DNA of 64,000 bases from Maridesulfovibrio sp050916235 (GTDB taxonomy: Bacteria > Desulfobacterota > Desulfovibrionia > Desulfovibrionales > Desulfovibrionaceae). The notes beneath the pieces are model-generated. The model was not told the origin of the DNA. It ran no database searches and worked only from the letters and a program-made list of their open reading frames with translations. This document shows, one piece after another, positions 1 through 8,904 of this stretch (positions are counted from its first letter, which is position 1; each line of letters begins with the position of its first letter). The position numbers and the translations under genes are program-made. The stretch is from assembly GCF_050916235.1 (NCBI RefSeq), contig NZ_CP104854.1, forward strand, positions 62,001-126,000, in the 5' to 3' direction.

Positions 1-912
1 GCTGTTTTCGATTCAGGACTGAAAGCAGTTCTCGGGGAAGGCTTCTTCAAATTTCCATCGCCCTTTTTCAAGACAGCCCAGGAGGCATGGGAAACCATCG
101 GACAGTTGAATGATCGTTTCAAAGAATGCAGTCGGATCAGGACGGCAATAACTCCTCACGCCGTCTTTACCACCGACCCCGACCAACTAGCGGAAAGCAT
201 GGAGGTGGCACAAAAAATGGACCTGCTCTGGCAGATTCATGCTGCTGAATCCGAACCAGAGACAAAGCTGACCCTTGAGACCTTCGGCAAACGTCCTATC
301 GAGATTCTGCGGGACTACGGACTGCTTAACAGTCGAACCCGCATACACCACTGTGTCGATGTAACTGACGAAGAGATCAGCCTGATTAGTGAATCCGGAG
401 CCCAAGTCTCCCACAATCCCCAAAGCAACCTGAAACTTGGTTCCGGTATATGTCCGGTAACCAGATTCATTGCGGCCGGTGTAAATACCGGGCTGGGCAC
501 GGACGGAGCTGCCAGCAACAACAATCTGGACATGTTTGATGAAATGCGTACCGCTGCCCTGCTACAGAAAGGCTTCCTGAAAGACCCGGAAGCCATGCCC
601 GCAGGAACGGTACTGGATATGGCAACCGGAAACGGTGCGCGCTTCCTCGGATTTGAGGATACCGGGACCATAAAATCAGGATTTAAGGCGGATATTGTCG
701 CTGTTGATATGGACAAGATGCACCTGAAACCTGTATACAATCCCCTCTCGCACGTAGTTTACAGTGCCGGAGGGCAGGATGTGTGCCTTACCGTCTGCGA
801 CGGCAAGGTAATCTACCAGAACGGCAAACACCTGGCCCTTGACGTGGAAACTATTTCCCGAGAAGCGGAAAAGGCTGTAAACTGGGCGTTGAAGCGGCTT
901 GAAACCCGCTGA
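1..912 (+). CDS. Amidohydrolase, MtaD/SAH-deaminase type (5' end outside window)
   Basis: The frame is open from base 1, so only the last 303 residues are visible. They match the 5-methylthioadenosine/S-adenosylhomocysteine deaminase branch of the amidohydrolases: a metal-ligand His in QIHAAES, a second in RIHHCVDV, SHNPQSNLKLGSG, and the metal-binding Asp in GLGTDGAASNN. The family deaminates SAH or methylthioadenosine to inosyl products for recycling of methylation by-products; it is cytosolic and Zn/Fe dependent. The close relative GuaD or another aminohydrolase is less likely given the GTDGAASNNNLDMF signature. The N-terminal HxH metal site is not visible because it lies upstream of the window. 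Confidence 0.85.
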   Translation, partial: AVFDSGLKAVLGEGFFKFPSPFFKTAQEAWETIGQLNDRFKECSRIRTAITPHAVFTTDPDQLAESMEVAQKMDLLWQIHAAESEPETKLTLETFGKRPIEILRDYGLLNSRTRIHHCVDVTDEEISLISESGAQVSHNPQSNLKLGSGICPVTRFIAAGVNTGLGTDGAASNNNLDMFDEMRTAALLQKGFLKDPEAMPAGTVLDMATGNGARFLGFEDTGTIKSGFKADIVAVDMDKMHLKPVYNPLSHVVYSAGGQDVCLTVCDGKVIYQNGKHLALDVETISREAEKAVNWALKRLETR

Positions 913-947
913 AACAATTAACCGAATGTGACCCTTTCAGTTTTTTT
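909..947 (+). terminator. Possible intrinsic terminator after the deaminase gene
   Basis: CTGAAA (909-914) can pair with TTTCAG (935-940), followed by seven T. The stem is only 6 bp with a 20-nt loop and overlaps the stop codon, so this is a weak prediction. Confidence 0.4.
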
Positions 948-949
948 CC

Positions 950-977
950 TTGACAACATAGGCAAAGACTGCATAGG
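950..977 (+). promoter_or_regulatory. Possible sigma70 promoter for the PxxKW gene
   Basis: A perfect TTGACA (950-955) is followed after 16 nt by CATAGG (972-977), a poor -10. It lies about 80 nt upstream of the start codon at 1055. Confidence 0.35.
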
Positions 978-1054
978 GAAATGTGCTTTTCAAGAAGCAA
1001 CTTAAGATAAAACAACGCTTGCTCGCAAGCGACTTGCCAAACAGGAGGCGCTAC

Positions 1055-1345
1055 ATGGCTAAAAAGAACGCAAGAGTACATGCACTTGAAGGTGCTGAAA
1101 TGACTGCTGAAGGTCTTTCTTACAAAGGTCTTATCATGGAAACCATCGTTGAAAAGTGTGATGGTTGTGAACGTGCTGTAGAATTCGAAGGACAGAAATA
1201 CTGCCCCAGCTACGCTCAGCCCGAAAAGAAATGGTCCCACAGCGTATGCAACTTTGCAACACACGTACGTGCTGGTGTTGATAAAGAAGGTAAAGTCAAG
1301 GTTAACCCGCTTAAAGCATCCAAGCGTGCTGCACGCGGTCGCTAG
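1055..1345 (+). CDS. PxxKW family cysteine-rich protein
   Basis: A 96-residue protein whose start is fixed by AGGAGG (1043-1048) 6 nt upstream of ATG. It has four cysteines in the pattern CDGCERAVEFEGQKYC and CNFATHV, and the PEKKW motif that names the family, then a basic tail (KASKRAARGR). Proteins of this kind are known as small conserved proteins of sulfate-reducing and related Deltaproteobacteria; their function is unknown. The cysteines could bind a metal (inference). An in-frame upstream start at 983 exists but has no ribosome binding site. The gene is monocistronic, with a weak terminator downstream. Confidence 0.8.
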   Translation: MAKKNARVHALEGAEMTAEGLSYKGLIMETIVEKCDGCERAVEFEGQKYCPSYAQPEKKWSHSVCNFATHVRAGVDKEGKVKVNPLKASKRAARGR

Positions 1346-1384
1346 TCTGTATTTTCAGGCAAGTCGCCAGCCTTATCTTACCAG

Positions 1385-1408
1385 AAAAACAGCTGCATGA
1401 CTGTTTTT
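1385..1408 (+). terminator. Probable terminator after the PxxKW gene
   Basis: AAAAACAG (1385-1392) pairs with CTGTTTTT (1401-1408) around an 8-nt loop; the right arm supplies the T run. The stem is A/T rich, so strength is uncertain. Confidence 0.45.
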
Positions 1409-1524
1409 CTATTGATTCATTTCGTGTATCATGGGAGCCGGACTTGTTCCGGCTCTTCGCTTTGGTACGCCCTGCCTAAGGGTATATTTAACCTTCAACC
1501 TGATCCGCAACCGGAGGCAACATA

Positions 1525-2745
1525 ATGCCAACCCAGCTTCTGGCAAAAATTGATGACCTGAAGAACGAAGCCCTCGAACTGCACGCCAAACTTGTATCCA
1601 TTCCCGCCATCGGCCCAGACAACAACGGGAGCGGAGAAAAGGACAAGGCGGATTTTCTCACCGCATACCTCAAGGATAAAGGTTTCGGGGAAGTAAAATC
1701 CTTCAATGCCCCTGACGAGCGTGTGAAATGCGGATACCGCCCCAACCTGGTTACCGTTATCCCCGGACAGGACACCTCCAGAACACTGTGGATAATCTCG
1801 CACATGGACGTAGTTCCCGTGGGAGACAGAAGCCTCTGGGACAGTGACCCGTTCACCATGGTTCAGGACGGCGATACCATCATCGGACGCGGTGTTGAAG
1901 ATAACCATCAGGGTCTTGTAAGCTCGGTCATCGCAGGTCGGGCTCTTCTTGATTCCGGGCTTACCCCGGGCATCAACTTCGGCCTCATCTTCGTTTCCGA
2001 CGAAGAGACAGGCAGCAAATTCGGGCTGGAATACATGCTGAAAGAGCATGAAGATCTGTTTAAAAAGAAAGACCTCTTTCTCGTCCCGGATTTTGGCGAT
2101 GCGGACTCATCCCTTGTGGAAGTCGCCGAAAAATCCACCATCTGGTACAAAGTCACCGTAATGGGCAAGCAGTGCCATGCTTCAGACCCGGATCTGGGTG
2201 CGAACTCCCTTATCGCCGCAGCGGCAATGATTATGGAAGTTCCCGAGCTTCACTATCAGTTTGACGAAGAAAACATACTTTTCTCCCCGCCCTACTCCAC
2301 CTTTGTTCCTACCAAAAAGGAAGCCAACGTGGAAAACGTGAACACCCTGCCGGGTAAGGACGTATTCTACATCGACTGCCGCGTGCTGCCCAACTACGAC
2401 CTCAGGGAAGTTACGGATCAGGTTAAGGGTATGGCTCTTTACGTAGCCGAAGAATACGGTGTTAAAATCGACGTTGAAATCGTGAATGAGAGTCAGGCTG
2501 CTCCTGCAACTCCTGCGGATTCTGAGATCGTGGAAAAAATCCTCTTCGCCATCAAGGAAGTCTACAACATCGATGCCAGACCCGGCGGAATCGGCGGCGG
2601 AACCGTAGCCAAACACCTGCGCGAACGTGGATACCAGACCGTGGTCTGGGGAACCCAGATGCATCAGGCTCACCAGCCTAATGAAAAAGGCTCGATCAGC
2701 AACACCCTGAACGACGCCAAGGTGATGATGCTTTTGCCGTTTTAG
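1525..2745 (+). CDS. M20 family metallo-hydrolase/peptidase
   Basis: A 406-residue cytosolic enzyme of the ArgE/DapE/ACY1 (M20) group that cleaves amide bonds using two zinc ions. Visible motifs are the metal His in ISHMDVVPVG, the bridging Asp in RGVEDNHQG, the catalytic base and metal Glu in VSDEETGSKFG, the PDFGDAD segment, and the last metal His in THQ-like MHQAHQPNEKG near the C terminus. The lid domain (about 195-310) begins with QCHASDPDLGANS. Start chosen from GGAGG 8 nt upstream of ATG. The substrate cannot be told from sequence; DapE itself is less likely since the lid motifs differ. It stands alone, with a dispersed repeat behind it. Confidence 0.85.
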   Translation: MPTQLLAKIDDLKNEALELHAKLVSIPAIGPDNNGSGEKDKADFLTAYLKDKGFGEVKSFNAPDERVKCGYRPNLVTVIPGQDTSRTLWIISHMDVVPVGDRSLWDSDPFTMVQDGDTIIGRGVEDNHQGLVSSVIAGRALLDSGLTPGINFGLIFVSDEETGSKFGLEYMLKEHEDLFKKKDLFLVPDFGDADSSLVEVAEKSTIWYKVTVMGKQCHASDPDLGANSLIAAAAMIMEVPELHYQFDEENILFSPPYSTFVPTKKEANVENVNTLPGKDVFYIDCRVLPNYDLREVTDQVKGMALYVAEEYGVKIDVEIVNESQAAPATPADSEIVEKILFAIKEVYNIDARPGGIGGGTVAKHLRERGYQTVVWGTQMHQAHQPNEKGSISNTLNDAKVMMLLPF

Positions 2746-2755
2746 TGCTTTCAGC

Positions 2756-2848
2756 GACCCTCCGGGGCTGATTTAGATGCGCTACGCGCTTTTGACAGGT
2801 GATTTCGCCGCCGGCGGCCAAAGGAGCTAAGCCCCTTTGGAATCCCTA
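2756..2848. repeat. Dispersed intergenic repeat, copy 1
   Basis: From 2776 to 2848 this stretch matches 39614-39687 with only about six differences. It contains CCGCCGGCGGCC and a 7-bp hairpin, CCAAAGG/CCTTTGG (2819-2841), and ends GGAATCCCTA. Both copies sit just after a plus-strand stop codon. There is no T run after the hairpin. It resembles REP/BIME-like elements in placement, but I cannot assign a known family. Confidence 0.75.
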
Positions 2849-3101
2849 TCGATTTCAGGTTATTGCTCACAGAAGATGCCACCTAAACATTACTTTTGGC
2901 GGACTTTAATGAATAGCCATATTGGCAGAAGGTTTTAAGAATCTCAAAAAGTATTGATAATTTTGAAGTTTTCCACCTCCTGAGAAAATATTTTATTCAA
3001 TTCTCAGGAGGTGGGATTTGATTGAACTCCATAATTTTTACAAGCCCTCCGAGCGAATCCCGCGGAAGTTTCCCCTCTGGACCTTGGAGGCAGCAAAATA
3101 A
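2849..3101. promoter_or_regulatory. mnmG upstream region with a perfect 14-bp inverted repeat (2973-3014)
   Basis: CCACCTCCTGAGAA (2973-2986) and TTCTCAGGAGGTGG (3001-3014) are perfect complements separated by an AT-only-like 14-nt loop. In RNA this is a strong hairpin about 90 nt before the mnmG start, and its right arm holds an AGGAGGT sequence that the left arm would sequester, though no long ORF follows it. A terminator is possible but there is no T run behind it. No convincing promoter was picked out in the remaining sequence. Confidence 0.55.
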
Positions 3102-4985
3102 ATGATCAGAAAACAGCCACCGCCGGAAAGATTTGATCTTATTGTAGCAGGAGCAGGCCACGCCGGTTGTGAAGCCGCCATGGTTGCATCCAGTCTGGGT
3201 CTTAAAACCCTTCTTCTGACCATAAATGTGGACCGCATAGGGCACCTGTCCTGCAACCCGGCTATCGGCGGGCTTGCCAAGGGGCATATGGTCAAGGAAA
3301 TCGACGCGCTGGGCGGCTATATGGGGCTGTGGTCCGACAAGGCCGGAATCCAGTTCCGTATCCTGAACACCAGAAAGGGACCGGCTGTACGCGCCAGCCG
3401 TGCCCAGATGGACCGCAATGAATACATGCGCGTGGTCCAGAAGGATATCTTTTCGCAGGAAAACCTCTGGGTCCGTCAGGATATGGCTGAAAAACTGATC
3501 ATAGAGGACGGCCATGCAGCCGGAGTCGTAACCGGTATCGGCGAGAAATTTCTTTCCAGAGCGGTATTGCTGACCACTGGCACATTTCTGCAGGGCCTGA
3601 TCCACATCGGGCTTGAAAATTTCAGCGGTGGCCGCATGGGCGACCCTGCGTCCGTGGGCATGTCCAAAAGCCTTGCTGAAGCCGGACTGACCCTCGGCAG
3701 GCTCAAGACCGGCACAACTCCCCGGCTGCTCAAGGACTCAATTGATTACGACAGACTGGAGGTTCAGCACGGAGATAATCCTCCGCAGCCTTTCAGTTTC
3801 CGCACTACAGAAATCAGAATGCCTCAGGTTCCCTGCTACATAACCTACACCAATGAAAAGACTCACGAGGCCATCCGCAGCGGTTTTGAACGTTCGCCGA
3901 TGTTCACCGGAGTTATCAAAGGAACAGGTGCGCGCTACTGCCCCTCCATTGAGGATAAGGTTGCACGCTTTCCCGAAAAGGACCGTCACCAGATTTTCCT
4001 TGAACCTGAAGGCTACGAAAGCCCCGAAGTCTACCCCAGCGGTATCCCCACCAGCCTGCCGCTCGATGTCCAGAAGCGCATGATCAATTCAATCGAAGGA
4101 CTGGAGCAGGCTCAGATCATCCGTCCGGGCTACGCCATTGAGTACGATTTCGTACCGCCCACCCAACTGCTTCCGACCCTTGAAACCAAGGTACTTCCAG
4201 GTTTGTTTCTAGCCGGTCAGATCAACGGGACTTCCGGATACGAAGAAGCCGCAGCGCAGGGACTCTGGGCAGCGTGCAACGCCTACTGCAAGCTGGCCGG
4301 ACGTGCTCCCTTCCTGCTCTCAAGGGATCAGGCCTACATCGCGGTACTGGTTGACGACCTTGTCACCAAGGGAACCCTCGAACCATACCGCATGTTCACT
4401 TCACGTGCAGAATACAGGCTGCTGCTGCGCGAAGGTAACGCCGACCTGCGCCTGACAGAGATCGGCCGCGAACTGGGGCTGGTCAAGGACGACCATTGGG
4501 CCATGTTCAGTGCCAAGAAAAAAGGACTGGAAAATGTCCTTGAAGCTCTGCGCGATATAAAAATCAAACCGGATGCTGCCACCAGAGAGATTCTGGAAAG
4601 CATCGGGGGAACCCCTCCGGGCAAATCCGTTCCGCTTGCAGCTGTGTTGCGCCAGCCCGAACTGACCATCGCGGATATGAAGCATTTCTGGCCAGAAATT
4701 GAAAACTGCTCGGAAGATGTGCTGCTTGAAGCTGAAACTCAGATCAAATATGAAGGCTATCTGGTCCGCCAGCAGGAACTGGTAGAAAAATTCAGACGCA
4801 TGGAATCCGTAGCTCTTCCCGAGGATCTGGATTACAGTGCTGTTGCGGGACTGACTCGTGAAGCAGTGGAGAAACTGACCAAGGTAAGACCTCTCACTTT
4901 GGGACAAGCCAGCAGAATTTCAGGGATAACCCCTGCGGCTTTATCCTCTGTTGAAATTCACCTGAAAAAACTCGGGCTAATCTGA
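3102..4985 (+). CDS. mnmG: tRNA uridine-5-carboxymethylaminomethyl(34) synthesis enzyme MnmG
   Basis: A 627-residue FAD protein, the usual family length. With the GTPase MnmE (not in this window) it installs the carboxymethylaminomethyl group on U34 of certain tRNAs. The N terminus carries the FAD-binding VAGAGHAGCEAA; further family marks are CNPAIGGLAKGH, GTFLQGLIHIG, the PSIEDKVARFPEK segment and AGQINGTSGYEEAAAQG. Start taken at ATG 3102, with TTGGAGG 11 nt upstream, a rather long spacing. It is preceded by the inverted repeat at 2973-3014. The small paralog TrmFO is encoded at 16650. Confidence 0.97.
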   Translation: MIRKQPPPERFDLIVAGAGHAGCEAAMVASSLGLKTLLLTINVDRIGHLSCNPAIGGLAKGHMVKEIDALGGYMGLWSDKAGIQFRILNTRKGPAVRASRAQMDRNEYMRVVQKDIFSQENLWVRQDMAEKLIIEDGHAAGVVTGIGEKFLSRAVLLTTGTFLQGLIHIGLENFSGGRMGDPASVGMSKSLAEAGLTLGRLKTGTTPRLLKDSIDYDRLEVQHGDNPPQPFSFRTTEIRMPQVPCYITYTNEKTHEAIRSGFERSPMFTGVIKGTGARYCPSIEDKVARFPEKDRHQIFLEPEGYESPEVYPSGIPTSLPLDVQKRMINSIEGLEQAQIIRPGYAIEYDFVPPTQLLPTLETKVLPGLFLAGQINGTSGYEEAAAQGLWAACNAYCKLAGRAPFLLSRDQAYIAVLVDDLVTKGTLEPYRMFTSRAEYRLLLREGNADLRLTEIGRELGLVKDDHWAMFSAKKKGLENVLEALRDIKIKPDAATREILESIGGTPPGKSVPLAAVLRQPELTIADMKHFWPEIENCSEDVLLEAETQIKYEGYLVRQQELVEKFRRMESVALPEDLDYSAVAGLTREAVEKLTKVRPLTLGQASRISGITPAALSSVEIHLKKLGLI

Positions 4986-5043
4986 GATATTGCCAATTCG
5001 AGAAGCCAACAAATGCTTTTCAAGCAAGATAAAAAAAAGTACA

Positions 5044-5134
5044 AATAATAAAAGGGTGTTAACTGAAACGGTTTGTTTTCCGCAAGAGCGAGCACAATTC
5101 TCTTTCACAACAAGCATAACACCTTTTTATTATT
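5044..5134. promoter_or_regulatory. 18-bp long-range inverted repeat between mnmG and the PilZ gene
   Basis: AATAATAAAAGGGTGTTA (5044-5061) and TAACACCTTTTTATTATT (5117-5134) pair along 18 positions with one G-U. The 55-nt interior has no obvious gene. As RNA the inner GGTGTTA/TAACACC stem followed by a T run would act as an intrinsic terminator for mnmG; a small RNA ending here is the alternative. A second near-perfect palindrome, CAAAGGAA-A-TTCCTTTG, lies at 5145-5161. Confidence 0.55.
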
Positions 5135-5249
5135 GAACTTATTTCAAAGGAAATTCCTTTGATCGCCTAAGGTAATCTTCGCTGTATATACAGACAGCAT
5201 CTTACCGCGCGAGCCCGCCGGAGGTTTTTCCCGGCATCATGTAAAAGGC

Positions 5250-6296
5250 ATGGCACAAATGGCAGTCGATCAGGAATACATGTACAAGGTTCTGAGAGGC
5301 TTTGGCGAGTCCGGGCTTCCGCCTGAAACCATCCATATGCTAGTGGTGGTCGGTTTTGCGTTGCTTGCCATTGCAGCATCAGTTCTCTGGTACAACAACC
5401 GGGAACTGAAAAAACGGCTGAACACAGTGCCCACCAGTTGGATAACGGACTACGACAACCTGTTCAAAATATTTGAAACAGCGTTGGTATACCGTTCAAA
5501 GATCGACCTCAGTTTCCATTCAAACTCGGAAAAACGCAGAACCATTGCCTGTTCAATTGCAGACGTCACACCTAACAAAATAATCCTTGAAGTCGGTGCG
5601 CATGCCGGAATCGGCAAGAACTGGGTGGGCCGTCAGATTACCGGATTTTTCAATGTTCCCGCCAAGCAGACCGGAAGCGTCATTTTTTACAACTTTACTT
5701 CGGTCATATCCAACATTACTCCTAAGGGATCACAGTACTTCAACATCACCATAGATTTCCCAGAATATATTGAACAGACCCAGAAGCGTGAATTCCTTCG
5801 AGTTTCACCTGCATCACGCCACTATGACTATGTGAACATAATTCCTGACACCAAACAGGGCATGGCTGCAGGGCTCAAGTTTCTCGCCTCACATGGCGAA
5901 TACACCCCGGGACACATTGGCGGTAAAGAGTCCAGCGTATTCCTGTCCGATATTTCCGGCGGTGGTCTGTCCCTCGAACTTACGCACATGAACACCAAGA
6001 AGGCCACCCGCTTCAACCTGAATAAGGGAAACACCTTTCTGGTACTTCTTGGATTGGTTGATACCGGAAACCGCGGTATCGTTCGACATCTTTTCGTGTG
6101 CAAAGCCCGCCGCGTCTACATCGACCCCACCCAGAGCCGTGCACAGGTTGGTCTTTCCTTTGAAGCAAAATTCAAAGGCTATGACGAAGACACCAAAAAA
6201 CCTGTCTGGGAACGGTTCACCAAAAGCGGCTGTCCGGAGATGGACGACTGGGCCTACAACCTGTACCTGGAGCTCTACCGCGAAGGAGCCGAATAG
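5250..6296 (+). CDS. Membrane-anchored PilZ/YcgR-like c-di-GMP receptor
   Basis: A 348-residue protein with one membrane segment near residues 29-48 and a cytoplasmic part. Residues about 65-175 look like a YcgR-type N-terminal domain; the PilZ domain follows with the c-di-GMP motifs RxxxR (R180-R184, in KREFLRV) and D/NxSxxG (DISGGG, 234-239). Both motifs are intact, so ligand binding is expected. PilZ proteins pass c-di-GMP levels to motility or secretion; the target here is unknown. ATG 5250 is preceded by a weak AAAGG; Met4 is an alternative start. The window also encodes a c-di-GMP synthase and the PelD receptor. Confidence 0.8.
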   Translation: MAQMAVDQEYMYKVLRGFGESGLPPETIHMLVVVGFALLAIAASVLWYNNRELKKRLNTVPTSWITDYDNLFKIFETALVYRSKIDLSFHSNSEKRRTIACSIADVTPNKIILEVGAHAGIGKNWVGRQITGFFNVPAKQTGSVIFYNFTSVISNITPKGSQYFNITIDFPEYIEQTQKREFLRVSPASRHYDYVNIIPDTKQGMAAGLKFLASHGEYTPGHIGGKESSVFLSDISGGGLSLELTHMNTKKATRFNLNKGNTFLVLLGLVDTGNRGIVRHLFVCKARRVYIDPTQSRAQVGLSFEAKFKGYDEDTKKPVWERFTKSGCPEMDDWAYNLYLELYREGAE

Positions 6297-6462
6297 GACA
6301 ATTTCGTAACATATGCACATGGTTGTTGACACACTGAGTTCATAATACGTAAGTATATTCGAAGTAGTATTTTTGTTTTGTGTAGATATGCAATGGCTAC
6401 ACCAGACCAATTCACATAAAAATGCTAAAACCTCTGATAAAACCATAACAGGAGAAATTAAG

Positions 6463-7281
6463 TTGGACGACGGTTCAGAAGGCCGATTGTGGGCCAAAAT
6501 GGTCAATATTTTCAAAAAGACAGACCCCCCTCTTGAAGAGCACATCCTCGAAGCCAGTGAAGACGGCGAAATCAAGGACGAAGTCGTCTCGATGCTGCTG
6601 AACGTTCTCGAACTCAAAGACACTGAAGCTTACGAGATCATGATCCCTCGAACCGATATGATCGGCGTGGACATTGATGACGGGCTGAGCGGCACAGCAG
6701 AACGCATTATCGAGCACGGACACTCACGCATACCCGTCTACCGGGACACAAAAGACAAAATCATCGGCATCGTCCACGCAAAGGATATTATTGCTCCCCT
6801 GCTGCATGGTCAGATCAACATCTCCCTTGAAGAAATCATGCGCGAACCATTTTTCGTTCCGGACACAATAAAAGTCAGAACACTGCTCAAGGAATTCCAG
6901 AACAGACACGTGCATATGGCGATCCTTCAGGATGAGTACGGCGGAACATCCGGCCTTATCACCATGGAAGACGTGCTGGAAGAAATTGTCGGTGAAATTT
7001 CTGACGAACACGATGCAGAACGCCCTTCCGATATCAAGGAACTTGAAAACGGAAGCTATATTGTTTCAGGACGAGTACTTCTGGATGATTTCTCTGAAAA
7101 ATTCGACCTGCAGCTTGAATCCGAGCACGTTGAGACAATCGGCGGATATATTTCGGAACTGACCGGGCGCATCCCCAACATCGGAGAATTCATCACTGTT
7201 TCCGGTTACAAATTCACTGTGCATGAAGGAGATGCAAAACAGATCATCTCCATTCTCGTTGACCCTCCTACCAGGACGTAG
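6463..7281 (+). CDS. corC: CorC/HlyC-type CBS-domain protein
   Basis: Cytosolic protein of 272 residues: a leading segment, two CBS motifs (about 60-180, with MIPRTDMIGVD and HMAILQDEYGGTSGLITMEDVLEEIVGE) and a C-terminal CorC_HlyC (transporter-associated) domain (VSGRVLLDDFSE...VETIGGYI). In enterobacteria the homologue YbeX/CorC is linked to Mg/Co efflux and lies next to lnt, as here. I chose the TTG at 6463 because AGGAGA (6450-6455) is 7 nt upstream; starts further up (TTG 6373, ATG 6388) would add a tail foreign to the family and have no ribosome binding site. Transport function of the family is debated. Confidence 0.85.
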   Translation: MDDGSEGRLWAKMVNIFKKTDPPLEEHILEASEDGEIKDEVVSMLLNVLELKDTEAYEIMIPRTDMIGVDIDDGLSGTAERIIEHGHSRIPVYRDTKDKIIGIVHAKDIIAPLLHGQINISLEEIMREPFFVPDTIKVRTLLKEFQNRHVHMAILQDEYGGTSGLITMEDVLEEIVGEISDEHDAERPSDIKELENGSYIVSGRVLLDDFSEKFDLQLESEHVETIGGYISELTGRIPNIGEFITVSGYKFTVHEGDAKQIISILVDPPTRT

Positions 7282-7282
7282 A

Positions 7283-8800
7283 ATGCATCCGGCCATTCCT
7301 GCTCTTATTGCAATGATTTCCGCGGGGCTTGGCTATGCCAATCCCCTTTTTCATCTTCCCGCTGCATCTCTGGGTTTTCCCCTCGCACTGGGAATGATCG
7401 CTTTTTCCTCCAGTACCCCCAAAGCAGCACTCAAACGCGGATGGATAGCCGGATCGCTGGCCTGCCTCGCCGTCATGTACTGGATTGCATATCCCGTGGG
7501 AGTATACGGCAATCTTCCATGGGCTCTCGCTATTCCCTGTCCCGTACTGATAGCCATGGCGATGGGAACATATTACGGCGTATACTCTTTCATACTGAGC
7601 TATGCGGCCAGAGCCATGCCCCCTTTTGCGCTGTGCATATTCAGTGCGCTGCTCTGGACCACCCTTGAGAGCGCCCAGGGTGCACTTTTTACCGGATTTC
7701 CATGGATGGTTCTGACCTCGGCCTTTTCTTCCCGCCCCGAATGGATTCAGGGAGCGGCGTTCATCGGCGGCTACGGTCTGTCCGGCCTGCTGGCCTCAAT
7801 TTCAACGGCCATACTTGTCTGGAAAATATCCCACCCGGCAAAGATTTGGGCATTGGGCATCGCTGCTGCTGTAATGCTTCTGGGCGGCGCACGTACCACC
7901 CCGGAAACCTTCAGCAATCTTGCGACTCTTAATTCGACACACATCGGAATCGTTCAGGGAAACATAGATCAGGCCAGCAAATGGGATGAGAAGTTCAAAA
8001 CCGGCACATTTGATAAATACTTGCGCCTGAGTGAACAAATCGCGGATAAAGCGGATTTAATAATCTGGCCGGAAACAGCCATGCCATTTTATATTCAGGA
8101 CCCCGGTGTCATGCGTGCCAGACTTTTTAATTTCAGCACTGAAACAAAGATCCCTGTTCTCACCGGCGCACCGGGATACATACTGCACGGGCCACGTAGC
8201 TTTTCCCTCTACAACCGCGCTTTTCTGATCAAGCCCAAAACAACTGAACTTGAATGGTATGATAAACACCACCTTGTCCCGTTTGGTGAATATGTACCGC
8301 TCAAAGATTTTCTTCCTCTGGACAAACTAGTTCAAGGGGCTGCGGATTTCATTCCCGGCAACGATGCCGGACCGCTAGATTGCGGCGACCTTGCGATGGG
8401 TATGCTCATCTGTTATGAAGGAATCTTTCCCGAACTTGCTCAGGAGAGAGTTGAAAAAGGTGCCAACCTGCTGATTAATATCAGCAATGACGCATGGTAC
8501 GGCAGGACATCCGCACCATATCAGCATCTGGGACTCGTGGCCATCCGGGCGGTTGAACAGGGCCGCTATCTAATCCGCGGAACAAACACAGGAATATCAG
8601 CCGCAGTTGATCCGCTGGGCAGAGTTAGCGATGCAACCGAACTTTTCGAGGATGCAGCAGTGATTACCAGCCCGGCACTGATGAAGGGCAGCACTTTCTA
8701 CCACGCAAACTACAGGGCTGTGACCATTCTGCCGCTGATCCTGACCGGACTTATCCTCTGCTGGATTATCGTCTATACCCGGAAAGCTGGTGACAGATAA
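7283..8800 (+). CDS. lnt: Apolipoprotein N-acyltransferase Lnt
   Basis: Inner-membrane enzyme (505 residues) that adds the third acyl chain to the N-terminal cysteine of lipoproteins. Several membrane segments fill the first ~210 residues and one more ends the protein; between them is a periplasmic nitrilase-type domain with the catalytic triad E264 (WPETAMPF), K328 (YDKHHLVPFGEYVP) and C377 (MLICYEGIFPE), closely matching the spacing in E. coli Lnt. The NISNDAWYG motif is also present. The start is ATG 7283, 2 nt after the corC stop, so the two genes are co-transcribed; an upstream in-frame ATG at 7223 lies inside corC and is rejected. Confidence 0.95.
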   Translation: MHPAIPALIAMISAGLGYANPLFHLPAASLGFPLALGMIAFSSSTPKAALKRGWIAGSLACLAVMYWIAYPVGVYGNLPWALAIPCPVLIAMAMGTYYGVYSFILSYAARAMPPFALCIFSALLWTTLESAQGALFTGFPWMVLTSAFSSRPEWIQGAAFIGGYGLSGLLASISTAILVWKISHPAKIWALGIAAAVMLLGGARTTPETFSNLATLNSTHIGIVQGNIDQASKWDEKFKTGTFDKYLRLSEQIADKADLIIWPETAMPFYIQDPGVMRARLFNFSTETKIPVLTGAPGYILHGPRSFSLYNRAFLIKPKTTELEWYDKHHLVPFGEYVPLKDFLPLDKLVQGAADFIPGNDAGPLDCGDLAMGMLICYEGIFPELAQERVEKGANLLINISNDAWYGRTSAPYQHLGLVAIRAVEQGRYLIRGTNTGISAAVDPLGRVSDATELFEDAAVITSPALMKGSTFYHANYRAVTILPLILTGLILCWIIVYTRKAGDR

Positions 8801-8904
8801 CTGCTGTTCATATAAGGGTTACTGTCCGATGAAATTAAAAGCTGAATCGAAATAATGCTGAAAACAGCTTTGAAAAATATATATAAAAGGATTAACAACT
8901 AAAT

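Noticed and set aside
5889..6623. Minus-strand open frame of 244 codons
   Set aside because: Overlaps the PilZ and corC coding sequences in antisense; no family match or ribosome site.
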